The translations under genes and the position numbers were made by a program. From Rhizobiales bacterium GAS188 (GTDB taxonomy: Bacteria > Pseudomonadota > Alphaproteobacteria > Rhizobiales > Beijerinckiaceae), in contig FNSS01000001.1 of the NCBI GenBank assembly GCA_900104855.1, forward strand, positions 2,170,001-2,234,000: a stretch of 64,000 bases of DNA. The letters are read 5' to 3'. Shown piece after piece: positions 16,890-24,969 of the stretch (position 1 is its first letter; each line of letters opens with the position of its first letter). The notes under the pieces were generated by a model. It was not told the DNA's origin. It searched no databases and was given only the letters and a program-made list of their open reading frames with translations.

Positions 16890-18419
16890 ATGAACGAGAT
16901 AGTCAAGCAGCCCCGCACGATCCGCCTGCATGCCGACGACAATGTCGTGGTGGCGGTGGACCAGCTCCAGCCGGGGGCCATCGGCCAGGGGGTGGTGGCC
17001 ATCGAGCGGGTGCCGCGCGGGCACAAGATGGCGAGCTCCCAGATCGCCGAGGGCGCTCCGGTGTGCAAATTCGGCCAGATCATCGGCTTTGCGACGCGGC
17101 CGATCGCGCCTGGCGAATGGGTGCATGAGCACAATGTCGAGATGCATGATTTCGCGCGCGACTACCGTTTCGCCGAGGCCGCGCAGAAGACGGACCTGCT
17201 GGAGCCTCAGAACCGCGCCACTTTCGAGGGCTTCCGCCGCCAAAACGGCAAGGTCGGGACGCGCAATTATATCGGCATCCTGACCTCGGTGAACTGCTCG
17301 GCCTCGGTGGCGCGCTTCATGGCGGAAGCCGTCGAGCGCTCCGGCATCCTCGCGGATTACCCGACGATCGATGGCGTCATCCCGCTGGTGCATGGCGGGG
17401 GTTGTGCGCTCGACGTGAAGGGCGAGGGCTACGATATCCTGAAGCGCACCCAATGGGGCTATGCGACGAACCCCAACATGGCCGGCGTGGTGATGGTCGG
17501 GCTTGGCTGCGAGGGCTTCCAGATCGGCCGCTGGAAGGAGGCTTATGGCATCTCCGAGAGCGACACCTTCCGCTCCTTCACCATCCAGGAGACGGGTGGC
17601 ACCAGGAAGACGGTCGCCGCCGGCGTCGAGGCCATCAAAACCATGCTGCCGATCGTCGCCAAGGCGAAGCGCGAGACGATGCTGGCCTCGGAGCTGGTGC
17701 TGGCGCTGCAATGCGGCGGCTCGGACGGCTATTCGGGCATCACGGCCAATGCGGCGCTCGGTGCGGCCGTCGATCTCCTGGTGCGCCAAGGCGGCACCGC
17801 GATCCTCTCCGAGACGCCCGAGATCTATGGCGCCGAGCATCTCCTGACGCGGCGCGCCGCGACCCGTGATATCGGCGAGAAGCTGGTCGAGCGCATCAAA
17901 TGGTGGGAGGATTATACGAGCCGCAACCGCATGGAGATGAACAACAATCCCTCCCCCGGCAACAAGGCGGGCGGCCTCACCACCATCCTCGAGAAATCGC
18001 TCGGCGCGGCCGCGAAAGGCGGCACGACGACGCTCACCGCCGTCTATGAATATGCCGAGCAGGTGACCGAGAAGGGATTCGTGTTCATGGACACGCCCGG
18101 CTACGACCCCGTCTCGGCCACCGGCCAAGTGGCGGGCGGAGCCAATATCCTCGCCTTCACCACGGGGCGCGGCTCGGCCTATGGCTGCAAGCCGACACCC
18201 TCGATCAAGCTCGCCACCAACTCCGAGATGTATCGCCGCATGATCGACGACATGGACATCGATTGCGGCGATATCGTCGAAGGCGTGACCGTGCTCGACA
18301 AGGGGCAGGAGATCTTCGACAAGGTGCTGAAGGTGGCCTCGGGCGAACGCTCCAAATCCGAAGAGCTCGGCTATGGCGATGCCGAATTCGTGCCCTGGAC
18401 GGTCGGCGCCACGATGTAG
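16890..18419 (+). CDS. UxaA/GarD family dehydratase (altronate or galactarate dehydratase-like)
   Basis: 509-residue sugar-acid dehydratase with both family domains. The N-terminal SAF domain (about residues 10-90) joins a large catalytic domain containing GKVGTRNYIGIL, CGGSDGYSGITAN and the late ANILAFTTGRGSAYGCKP. UxaA dehydrates D-altronate in hexuronate catabolism and GarD handles D-galactarate. Relatives with fused SAF domains are often broadly annotated, so the substrate is open. No other uronate genes adjoin it, which limits the inference. Confidence 0.82.
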   Translation: MNEIVKQPRTIRLHADDNVVVAVDQLQPGAIGQGVVAIERVPRGHKMASSQIAEGAPVCKFGQIIGFATRPIAPGEWVHEHNVEMHDFARDYRFAEAAQKTDLLEPQNRATFEGFRRQNGKVGTRNYIGILTSVNCSASVARFMAEAVERSGILADYPTIDGVIPLVHGGGCALDVKGEGYDILKRTQWGYATNPNMAGVVMVGLGCEGFQIGRWKEAYGISESDTFRSFTIQETGGTRKTVAAGVEAIKTMLPIVAKAKRETMLASELVLALQCGGSDGYSGITANAALGAAVDLLVRQGGTAILSETPEIYGAEHLLTRRAATRDIGEKLVERIKWWEDYTSRNRMEMNNNPSPGNKAGGLTTILEKSLGAAAKGGTTTLTAVYEYAEQVTEKGFVFMDTPGYDPVSATGQVAGGANILAFTTGRGSAYGCKPTPSIKLATNSEMYRRMIDDMDIDCGDIVEGVTVLDKGQEIFDKVLKVASGERSKSEELGYGDAEFVPWTVGATM

Positions 18420-18420
18420 G

Positions 18421-18492
18421 GGCGAGTGGCGAGTAGCGAGTGGCGAGTGGCGAGTAGGGAACACGTACTCGCTATTCGCTATTCGCTATTCG
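18421..18492. repeat. Heptamer tandem repeat with inverted arms
   Basis: Five near-copies of GCGAGTG/A run from 18423, then a short spacer, then CTCGCTATTCGCTATTCGC in the opposite sense, so the two halves can pair. It lies between the convergent uxaA-type gene and rlmB and encodes the last residues of RlmB (RRIANSE). Such heptamer runs recur in Rhizobiales intergenic DNA. It could act as a bidirectional transcript end. Confidence 0.65.
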
Positions 18493-19320
18493 CCTGTGAA
18501 TAACCGAGAGCGCGATCGCTGCCGCGTTCGACACGTTCAGGCTCTTGATGGCGCCGGGCAGGTCGATGCGCACCACGAGGTCGCAGGATTGGCGCACGCG
18601 GTCGCGCAACCCCTTGCCTTCGGCGCCGAGCGCCAGTACCAGCGGGGCGCGCAGAGCCGCCTCCTCCAAGGTGCCCTCGCCCTCTGAATCGAGGCCGACG
18701 CGCAGGAAGCCGCGCTCGGCGAGCGCGATCAGCGCATCGGCGAGGTTGCGCACCGGCACGATGGGCACATGCTCGAGCGCGCCGGAGGCAGCCTTGGCGA
18801 GAACGCCGGTCGCGGCCGGGCTGTGGCGCATCGGCACGATGACCGCCTTGACCGCGAAGGCGCTGGCGGTGCGCAGGATGGCGCCGACATTATGCGGATC
18901 GGTGATCTGGTCGAGCGCCAGCACCATCCCGTCCTCGGCGAGATCGTCGAGCTCGGGCGCAATGAGGGGCAGGGCCTCAGCCATTATGCCTTGATGCACG
19001 GCGTCGGGCGGCAGCAGCCGGGCAATGTCATGGGGCCCCACCATCTCCGGCTGCAGGCGCGACCGGGCCTTATCCTCCAACCGCCGCAGCGCATTTTCCG
19101 TGACCAGGAGCCGCGTGATCTCGCGCCGCGGATTGGCCAGCGCCTCGCTCACCGCATGCAGGCCATAGATGAGGATGGGCTCGGCATCGCCCGAGAGTGG
19201 CGACGCGGCTTCGCGCCTCGGCCCGCGCGGCTTCTGCCGCCAGCCGGCGGCGGGTCGTCGATCAGGGCCTCGTCTGTCCACCGAAATTCTCTCCGCCTCC
19301 CGCCAGCCAATGGCTCTCAT
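18472..19320 (-). CDS. rlmB: 23S rRNA (guanosine-2'-O)-methyltransferase RlmB/TrmH family
   Basis: 282-residue SPOUT methyltransferase. A basic, disordered N-terminus (about residues 1-45) precedes the substrate-binding domain (ILIYGLHAVSEALANP) and the knotted SPOUT domain with motif 1 LDQITDPHNVGAILRTA, motif 2 LVLALGAEGKGLRDRVRQ and motif 3 IDLPGAIKSLNVSNAAAIAL. RlmB methylates G2251 in the peptidyl-transferase P loop. The final residues are encoded by the heptamer repeat, so length may vary between strains. Upstream and divergent lies tRNA-Arg. Confidence 0.88.
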   Translation of the reverse strand: MRAIGWREAERISVDRRGPDRRPAAGWRQKPRGPRREAASPLSGDAEPILIYGLHAVSEALANPRREITRLLVTENALRRLEDKARSRLQPEMVGPHDIARLLPPDAVHQGIMAEALPLIAPELDDLAEDGMVLALDQITDPHNVGAILRTASAFAVKAVIVPMRHSPAATGVLAKAASGALEHVPIVPVRNLADALIALAERGFLRVGLDSEGEGTLEEAALRAPLVLALGAEGKGLRDRVRQSCDLVVRIDLPGAIKSLNVSNAAAIALSVIHRRIANSE

Positions 19321-19468
19321 CTGCCCGGGGGCGATGCCCGGCGGGCCCGTCTTATGGCCAAAAGCCGCCCATGGAAAGTTACGCGTTCGGGCCGAGGCTG
19401 CGATCCTGCTCTCGACGGCATTGCGGCCAAGTTGCCCGGATCGCCGCTATCGGATAGACACGCAGCAG

Positions 19469-19545
19469 GCGCCCGTAGCTCAGCTGGATAGAGCGTTGCC
19501 CTCCGAAGGCAAAGGCCAGGGGTTCGAATCCCTTCGGGCGCGCCA
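19469..19545 (+). tRNA. tRNA-Arg(CCG)
   Basis: 77-nt cloverleaf: acceptor GCGCCCG/CGGGCGC, D-arm AGCTCAGCTGGATAGAGC, anticodon stem TTGCC/GGCAA with loop CTCCGAA (anticodon CCG), T-arm GGGTTCGAATCCC and encoded CCA. It decodes CGG. A transposase remnant lies about 55 bp downstream. Confidence 0.95.
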
Positions 19546-19599
19546 ATTTCTCCAAATTCGCCCTTACGGAAGCGACGCTGTCGGCAGCCGGCCCTTGGC

Positions 19600-19778
19600 G
19601 TCTTGACCAGGCCGTGGGGCGTACGAAGCCGGCCGCCGCGGGCGATCCGTCGAAACCTCAAGCCCGTGTCCTTTGTAGGCGATCAAGGATCTTGTAGCCG
19701 GGACTTGCGCAATATGCCGAACTGGCGACACACATCCGTCATCGCCCTGCCCTCCAGCAAACGAGACACGCGCAAATC
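19600..19778 (-). pseudogene. IS481-type transposase N-terminal remnant
   Basis: The minus strand reads LLEGRAMTDVCRQFGI, then in a shifted frame GYKILDRLQ, then in another frame LEVSTDRPRRPASYAPRPG. Together these spell the opening helix-turn-helix of IS481-family transposases (…MTDVCREFGISRKTGYK…). At least two frameshifts and loss of the DDE domain make it a decayed fragment. Confidence 0.6.
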
Positions 19779-19822
19779 CCCAATCCCCTGACGCTCTCTG
19801 TCAAAGCCCCCCACAAATGGCT

Positions 19823-20181
19823 TTATTCTGGACCGCCCTTCCGCTCCGCATAGAAGGCATCTCTCTCTGCGTGAGATTTGACCGCCCGTTCGCCTTTAGG
19901 CGCTAAGCGCCATTTTTGGCGGAACGGTTTAATAAAGCCATTTTTGCTTAATGTGTTCACCGCCTGCTTATTGAGCCGCTTCTTGTCGTCTGCTGCGATT
20001 ATGTGGAGTGTGGAGACTGCAGTGTTAGAGAGAGAATGTGCGTCATAGAACTGCACCCGGGGATGCGCGCGCCGATATTCATACTCGTCGAAGTAAGCCT
20101 CGCGCCTCAATCGAAAAGCTTTTTCGATTCGCATATAGCTTTCATCCCACCCGGAGTGGGACTGACCGAGAATACGGCTCT
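19823..20181 (-). pseudogene. 3' part of nucleotidyltransferase gene, cut off by IS630
   Basis: Codes for about 119 residues (SRILGQSHSGWDESYMRIEK to the end ERKGGPE) rich in charged helices, with a winged-helix-like LNKQAVNTLSKNGFI. A start codon at 20188 exists only because the transposon end supplies it. Removing the IS630 element and one TA copy joins this frame exactly to the upstream part at 21286. It therefore is the C-terminus of the same gene rather than an independent one. Whether the fragment is still translated from 20188 is unknown. Confidence 0.8.
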
Positions 20182-20183
20182 TA

Positions 20184-21285
20184 CTCACCAGTCGGTAATA
20201 TAGGCGACAGCTGGGGCCTTGAAGAATGATCGGATGAGCCCGGGCGTTGTCCTGAGTGCTGCAAGTTGGGTTTCGATTTTGCCTCGTAGTGTTTCGCTTT
20301 TGCGCAGTGGTGTCCTGGCAACGCCGGTGCGCTTCATATGGCTCCAGACAAGTTCATCAGGGTTCAACTCGGGCGCATAACCGGGAAGGAAGTGTAGCGT
20401 CAGCAGCCCATTGGTCGACGCAACATAGGCTTTTGCCAGCGTCGTCTTGTGCGCCGGGAGGCCGTCTACCACCAGATGCACCGGCTTCGTGCGGTGCCGC
20501 ATCATTCGCCGCAGCAGATCAACAAACAGCTCCGCGTTGAGGCCGCCTTGATAAGTGCAATACCAGAAAGCGCCTTTCGAATTCACGGCCGATGCCGCAC
20601 TGATCGATTGCCGTTGACCGGGGCGCTCGACAACAGGTGTTTGCCCTTTCACACCCCAAGTCTTGCCGTGCACAGTGTCCGCACGAAACCCGGACTCATC
20701 CCAGAAATAGATCTCGCCCCCTGACGCTTTCGCCTGCCGCGCAATGGCGGGAAAGGTTTCGCGCTGCCATCTCTCGATGGCTTCCGGATCGCGCTGGTAG
20801 GCGCGCTGCAACGGCTTTTGCGGTGTCAACCCGAGTTTGGCGAGCAATTCGCCCACGGCGGTCACACCAAGGCGAATGTCAAACTTGCGCTCGATCAGGC
20901 TGGCCACTATCGACCGCGTCCACAGGCCGAAATCCAGTCCATACTGGCGAGGGTCGCGGCCATTGATCCAGCGATAAACCTGCCGCTCCTGATGAGGGGA
21001 CAAAGTGCGCGGCCGCCCACTCGCCGGCCGAGACAGCAGCGCTTTCAGGCCAATCCCCGGTGTCGCCGCGGCCGCAACCCATTTGTAGATCGTCGTGCGA
21101 CTGAAACCGTAAGACGCGATAACCGAAGAGGCCGGCTCTCCGTCCCGCACCCGCTCCACCGCCATCAGCCGTATGGCCTCAAGTGTTCGGTGATCAAAGC
21201 TGCGCCCGTCTCGCTTCATGGCTCATGATACCAAACCATGCGCCAATGTACAAGCCATTTGTCGCCTTAATTGCCGACCGGTGAG
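20184..21285 (-). mobile_element. IS630-family insertion sequence, intact
   Basis: 1102-bp element flanked by the TA dinucleotides at 20182-20183 and 21286-21287, the target duplication of IS630/mariner elements. The ends form imperfect inverted repeats starting CTCACC(A/G)GTCGG, with about 28 of 34 positions matching when the flanking TTA is included. It encodes one full transposase and nothing else. Confidence 0.88.
20185..21219 (-). CDS. IS630 family transposase
   Basis: 344-residue single-frame transposase. The N-terminal helix-turn-helix (VIASYGFSRTTIYKWV, about residues 37-52) and a second one are followed by the DDE catalytic core: YFWDESGFRADT (first Asp), LVVDGLPAHK (second Asp) and GYAPELNPDELVW (third acidic residue). 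No frameshift or internal stop is seen, so the enzyme may be active. The stop codon lies inside the left terminal repeat. Confidence 0.92.
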   Translation of the reverse strand: MKRDGRSFDHRTLEAIRLMAVERVRDGEPASSVIASYGFSRTTIYKWVAAAATPGIGLKALLSRPASGRPRTLSPHQERQVYRWINGRDPRQYGLDFGLWTRSIVASLIERKFDIRLGVTAVGELLAKLGLTPQKPLQRAYQRDPEAIERWQRETFPAIARQAKASGGEIYFWDESGFRADTVHGKTWGVKGQTPVVERPGQRQSISAASAVNSKGAFWYCTYQGGLNAELFVDLLRRMMRHRTKPVHLVVDGLPAHKTTLAKAYVASTNGLLTLHFLPGYAPELNPDELVWSHMKRTGVARTPLRKSETLRGKIETQLAALRTTPGLIRSFFKAPAVAYITDW

Positions 21286-22438
21286 TAAGTCTCTCGAGTA
21301 CGGCATGCGTGACCTGCTTATGAGCGGCTGCCGCCTTATCTGTCCCGTCCTGTGCCATACGTTCGCGATCCTCGGAGAACACGAATGTGTCTCGCTCGGA
21401 TTTTTGCTCAATGATATCGATCGATAGAGTATCGCGCAGGATGTCCGGTATATGGACTGGCACTTTCAGCTCGCGATAATCCTTAATTCGTTGGTGTGCG
21501 ACGGCGATGCTTTGCGCAAGCGCTTCCGATGGCGACGGTTCATCGATGGCACGAATTAGATCGAACGCGAGCGATTGCACAGCGGTGATCATCTGCCGCT
21601 TGATTTGTTCAGGGGACCGTTCTGTGGTGACGGTGACCAGCTTTTTCTTGTCTCCTTGCTGTTCTTTCTTTTCTGCCCGTTCCCTTGCACTCGCCATTCG
21701 CATCCGGTGCAACCTCTCGCCCGACACACCATCCTCAGATTCGATCTGACCTTCGGGTAGAATGAACAGGCGGACACTGTCGGCACCGATGCCGACTAAG
21801 TCATCGAAGTTGTGGACGGACAGATATTGGTTCCGAGCCTTGAGCAGTTGTAGGACCTCGTGCTCAGCATAATAAAGCTCCTGCAGGAAATTGAGGTTGC
21901 TGCGACCGGCGAGCTCCCATCGCTCGCGCGACCAATCATGCCAGCCTTTGTATTCGGGCGGTCGTTTCCTGCGGCCAAGATCATAGGCGATATCAACGTC
22001 GCCAAAGCTCCCGGCGTTGCCATTCGTGGCACTGCCAAACAAGCGAATTTCATTCACGAAATAGCAAAGATTCGAATCAGCATTGATCCGGGTGACCCGT
22101 TTTAAAAGCTCAGCGATGATGCCGTCGACCTTCGCACGGTCGATGCGCTTCAGCATGCGGGTGAGCATAAACCGCGTGCCATGTTCGCCCAATGCATAGC
22201 GAGTTCGGGAAGCTGGATCCTTATCCCACGATGGCGGTGGTTTTCTTTCGAGAATTTTCTGCTCAACCAATACTTCGCTCAGCCACTCCGCATGAGTTGG
22301 CGAGATGCCCATATGATTGGCCAAGGAGCAAGCAGTCCAACCACCATCACCCATATCGTGGCGGGCCATTTCACGAATTGCGTCGCGAATCAACTTGATC
22401 TTTATTCCAGCAATGACAGTCGTTCGATCCAGCTTCAA
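21286..22438 (-). pseudogene. 5' part of a nucleotidyltransferase-fold protein, interrupted by IS630
   Basis: 384 native residues from TTG 22438 (GGAG eight bases ahead). N-terminal winged-helix-like region, then the nucleotidyltransferase motif RLFGSATNGNAGSFGDVDIAYDL (only part quoted as the GS...DVD core), then a long charged helical region with KKEQQGDKKKLV. The motif fits the MNT/pol-beta superfamily. Native reading ends in LERL at codon 384; the following residues up to 21194 are transposon DNA. The uninterrupted gene would encode 503 residues. Function unknown; a regulator or toxin-like nucleotidyltransferase is possible. Confidence 0.75.
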
Positions 22439-22614
22439 CTCTCGTGCTCCGGTTCGTGAAACGCTCTACTTGTCGCAAATGGTATTGTAGTGCATTTTGC
22501 AATACGGCAATGCCGATTATGGCTTTGAGGCCTTGCGTCCCTAGCGAGGTCGCTGCGCACGATGGTTGGCGCCTTGTCGAGCGAGGAGGAGCGCTCTCGG
22601 AGGAGGGCACGGAG

Positions 22615-22773
22615 CGGGATCGCGGCCAGGATGGCGGCGGCACCGGGGTGATCGGCGTCCTCCAAGCCGATGAGCGCCGCGTTGGCGAGCACCGATCCTG
22701 ATCGGGCGATCCTGCCCAGCAGCACGACGCATTCCTCGTCGGCAATGGCGGATGCGGCTTCGATCGCCTCTTC
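22615..22773 (-). pseudogene. HEAT-repeat protein remnant, paralogous to the gene at 30741
   Basis: The minus strand reads AIADEECVVLLGRIARSGSV and LEDADHPGAAAILAAI, closely matching the C-terminal AIADEECCVLLGRIARDRSA and LDSIDDPRAQRILASL of the intact HEAT-repeat protein. Nothing else of the gene remains in frame. It is a decayed second copy. Confidence 0.6.
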
Positions 22774-23366
22774 CGAGGCGCATCGCGCAGCGGGTCTCTG
22801 ATGATAAGCAGAGCTTCGTTCCTTTCAGACATGAACTCATGATGCGCGACGCGGTCGGAGTGTCAAACCGGAGAAGGGCAACACCAACAGGAAGATTGTC
22901 TTGGTTCTCCCGCAAGGTGGACACCCGAATGCGCTCTTGGGCGTCACCCGAGCCAGTGAGTCCGGATCGGCGATGCTCAGCGCCGCTATCCATAGCCCAA
23001 CGACGTAGCGCCCGGCGATCGCCGGCGCGATGACCGCTAAGAGCGCGCATACCTGGCTGCGCTTGCAAACGAGCAGTGACGCTCGTCGCAGGGGGCCTTG
23101 TCGGCCTGAGGCGTCTGTCGGCTATCCCTGCATCGATCTGATCGGGGTGAGTTCACGGTCGATCATCTTCGAGTCGTGCCGGGCATTAAAATTATATATC
23201 TATTTCAAATACGTAGGTGTTCGCAGTTTTGTCCTGAGTGGCGCGCCAATGATTTCGATAGCTTAGCCCGTGTGCCGCCAATTCAACCCAGAGGCGGGTA
23301 AGCAGGGGGTAAGCACGCCGCAGAGTTTGACCCCGCGTGCTGCTCACTTGTGAGCCATTGCGGTCG
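22774..23366. other. Gap of about 590 bp without a supported gene
   Basis: Short frames on both strands lack family signatures. A stretch near 22800-23030 on the minus strand (ENQDNLPVGVALLRFDTP) looks protein-like but is interrupted, and could be more decayed coding DNA of the adjacent remnant. Confidence 0.4.
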
Positions 23367-23780
23367 TTAGTCAGTCGCGGGAACTGAATGATGCTCATGG
23401 GCGATGGTCCATCGGCCATCGAGTTTTCGGAGACCGATCGTCAGACGAAATATCAACGGTTCCTGGCCCCCATGCGGCCCGGGCTGGGCGCAATTGAGGG
23501 TCGCGAACGCGAAAGCGACATCCTTGCCGGCGGCAACGTTCAGATCAATGAAGTCAAAAGGGATCGGCAGGTCTGACCACGCGTAAAAGAGGTCCCACGT
23601 TTTCCTGTAGGCCTCGATACCTTTTGATTGAAACGGCGGAGGGACATCGAACATCACAACATCGTGCGAGTGGTTCAAAAGAATTCCGGCATAGTCTCTG
23701 CGACGTACCGCGGCGGCCCAAGATTCTATGAGGTCGCGAACGAGCGCTTCATCTGTCGCATCGGTTGTCACGTCACTCAT
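23367..23780 (-). CDS. SnoaL/NTF2-like family protein
   Basis: 137-residue protein with the NTF2-like cone fold: helix DEALVRDLIESWAAAVRRRDYAGIL, then FDVPPPFQSKGIEAYRKTWDLFY, and the beta sheet ending DGRWTIAHEHHSVP. This subgroup is annotated as SgcJ/EcaC-type or ketosteroid-isomerase-like; substrates are mostly unknown. The start codon overlaps the stop of the YciI gene (ATGA), so translation is coupled. Last gene of the minus-strand small-enzyme cluster. Confidence 0.8.
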   Translation of the reverse strand: MSDVTTDATDEALVRDLIESWAAAVRRRDYAGILLNHSHDVVMFDVPPPFQSKGIEAYRKTWDLFYAWSDLPIPFDFIDLNVAAGKDVAFAFATLNCAQPGPHGGQEPLIFRLTIGLRKLDGRWTIAHEHHSVPATD

Positions 23781-24118
23781 AGCAGTCCTCCGTGCGGGCA
23801 GTCAGGCCCCCGAAATACATCATGGACGGTCTGCGTTCCATGCCCTTCATCCTCGATCGCCGTCGGAACCAGCCGGCGGTGCAATTCGCCGCCGGCCTGG
23901 TGTGCAAAGTTCGCGGGACCGTCGATGACGAGGCGCTCCTTCCCCGTGAAGCGCACGCGCGCGCCCTTGCTGGAGGGATGCAAGCCATCGCCCGCGAGCA
24001 GCCTGCCAGCCTTGACCAGCGCCTCGTTGAAATTGCCCATGTCGGTCAGCAATTGCTGGCTCGGCATCTCGCCAGCCTCGGACGACCTGGTGGCTCTGAC
24101 AATGACCATGACTTTCAT
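23777..24118 (-). CDS. YciI/DGPF family protein with an aberrant C-terminus
   Basis: 113 residues. The first about 68 (MKVMVIVRATRSSEAGEMPS, AGDGLHPSSKGARVRF, KERLVIDGP) match the YciI/DGPF family well. The normal continuation of that family, an acidic E-T-K-E-L-I-A-G-F-W stretch and the second half of the ferredoxin-like fold, is missing. Instead the frame reads an unrelated His-rich tail. A frameshift or deletion after DGP is likely. The ATGA overlap with the next gene is intact. Confidence 0.6.
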   Translation of the reverse strand: MKVMVIVRATRSSEAGEMPSQQLLTDMGNFNEALVKAGRLLAGDGLHPSSKGARVRFTGKERLVIDGPANFAHQAGGELHRRLVPTAIEDEGHGTQTVHDVFRGPDCPHGGLL

Positions 24119-24155
24119 GACGAACTCCCAAGTGCCGCTCGGTTGCCCAGCGACG

Positions 24156-24563
24156 CTAACGGCGGGCTTCGACGTATTTGGCGAAATTACTCAGGATGGC
24201 TTGCCATCCTTGGCGCTGCTGTTCGACCGGGTTTTCTGTTTCAGCGTCGAACGTGACGCGCACCGTTACGCCGTTGGCGCCAGCCACGAACGCGACAGCG
24301 CCAGCGCGATCTCCAAAAGTGTACTCAATCAATTCATGCGGCACGATCTTGGTGTAGGTTCCGGCGAAGTCGAAGCCGAAGCTGCAGTCCTTTGCTTCCA
24401 TGCGCGATGTGAACGCGCCCCCGACGCGCAGATCCACGGTGGATTTGGTTGTGTGCCAATCATCGGACGCGGTATTCCACTGCTTGATGTCGTCCGGCGT
24501 CGTGTAAGCGCTCCAGACCTTGGCGACGGGCGCATTGACGAGGGTCTCAACGACGAGCTTCAT
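24156..24563 (-). CDS. SRPBCC/AHSA1 family protein
   Basis: 135-residue Bet v1-fold protein: ETLVNAPVAKVWSAYTTPDD at the start, then WNTASDDWHTTKSTVDLRVGG and the C-terminal helix GWQAILSNFAKYVEA. Such proteins are regularly encoded next to YciI/DGPF genes, as here. Its ATG overlaps the stop of the upstream frameshifted YciI-like frame (ATGA). Ligand unknown. Confidence 0.83.
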   Translation of the reverse strand: MKLVVETLVNAPVAKVWSAYTTPDDIKQWNTASDDWHTTKSTVDLRVGGAFTSRMEAKDCSFGFDFAGTYTKIVPHELIEYTFGDRAGAVAFVAGANGVTVRVTFDAETENPVEQQRQGWQAILSNFAKYVEARR

Positions 24564-24768
24564 GGTATGACTCCTTGGATATTGGCTGGGTAGGCGCCGT
24601 CTTTCAGGCTCACGCAGAGCCCGCCGCTTTCGCGCCGCGCAAGTCCGCCGGTGGCGATGTGTTTTGCCTTTGGCGGTCCAGCTGCGGTCATCTGGCTCAT
24701 CTGCTGGTAGCGGCGGGGTCGGGCGCGTTGCCAGTGGCGGCGGGTGTGTAAAGCGAGAGGTACTGCAT
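24560..24768 (-). pseudogene. YciI-related gene, frameshifted and truncated
   Basis: ATG 24768 has an excellent AAGGAG site and starts MQYLSLYTPAATGNAPDPA, the classic opening of one YciI subgroup, but hits TGA after 23 codons. The plus-one frame continues MSQMTAAGPPKAK and then IATGGLARRESGGLCVSLKDGAY, the middle of the same family. It then ends at 24560, about 40 residues short. One frameshift and a 3' truncation explain both. Confidence 0.7.
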
Positions 24769-24969
24769 GGCTTTCTCCTTTGCTTGCCATGTCCCTAGGA
24801 CGAAGCGGGATTGGCGCTTCCGACAGCCCTGCTAAATTTTTTCCTGGGCGGTTTCGATAGACAACTGATCAAGCTCGTCGCGGATGTCGCAGGACAAGGC
24901 CGAACCGACGCGAATGACCCAAAGCGGAGCTTGGCGATTGTCGATGCGGGGCTTTATTTGCGCTCTACT

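Noticed and set aside
16788-18464. 558-codon minus-strand ORF opposite the altronate-dehydratase-type gene
   Set aside because: Rich in His/Arg/Asp runs, no domain, and fully contained in the antisense of a conserved enzyme.
18421-18492. CRISPR array
   Set aside because: Repeats are 7 bp, contiguous and without spacers, and no cas genes are present in the window.
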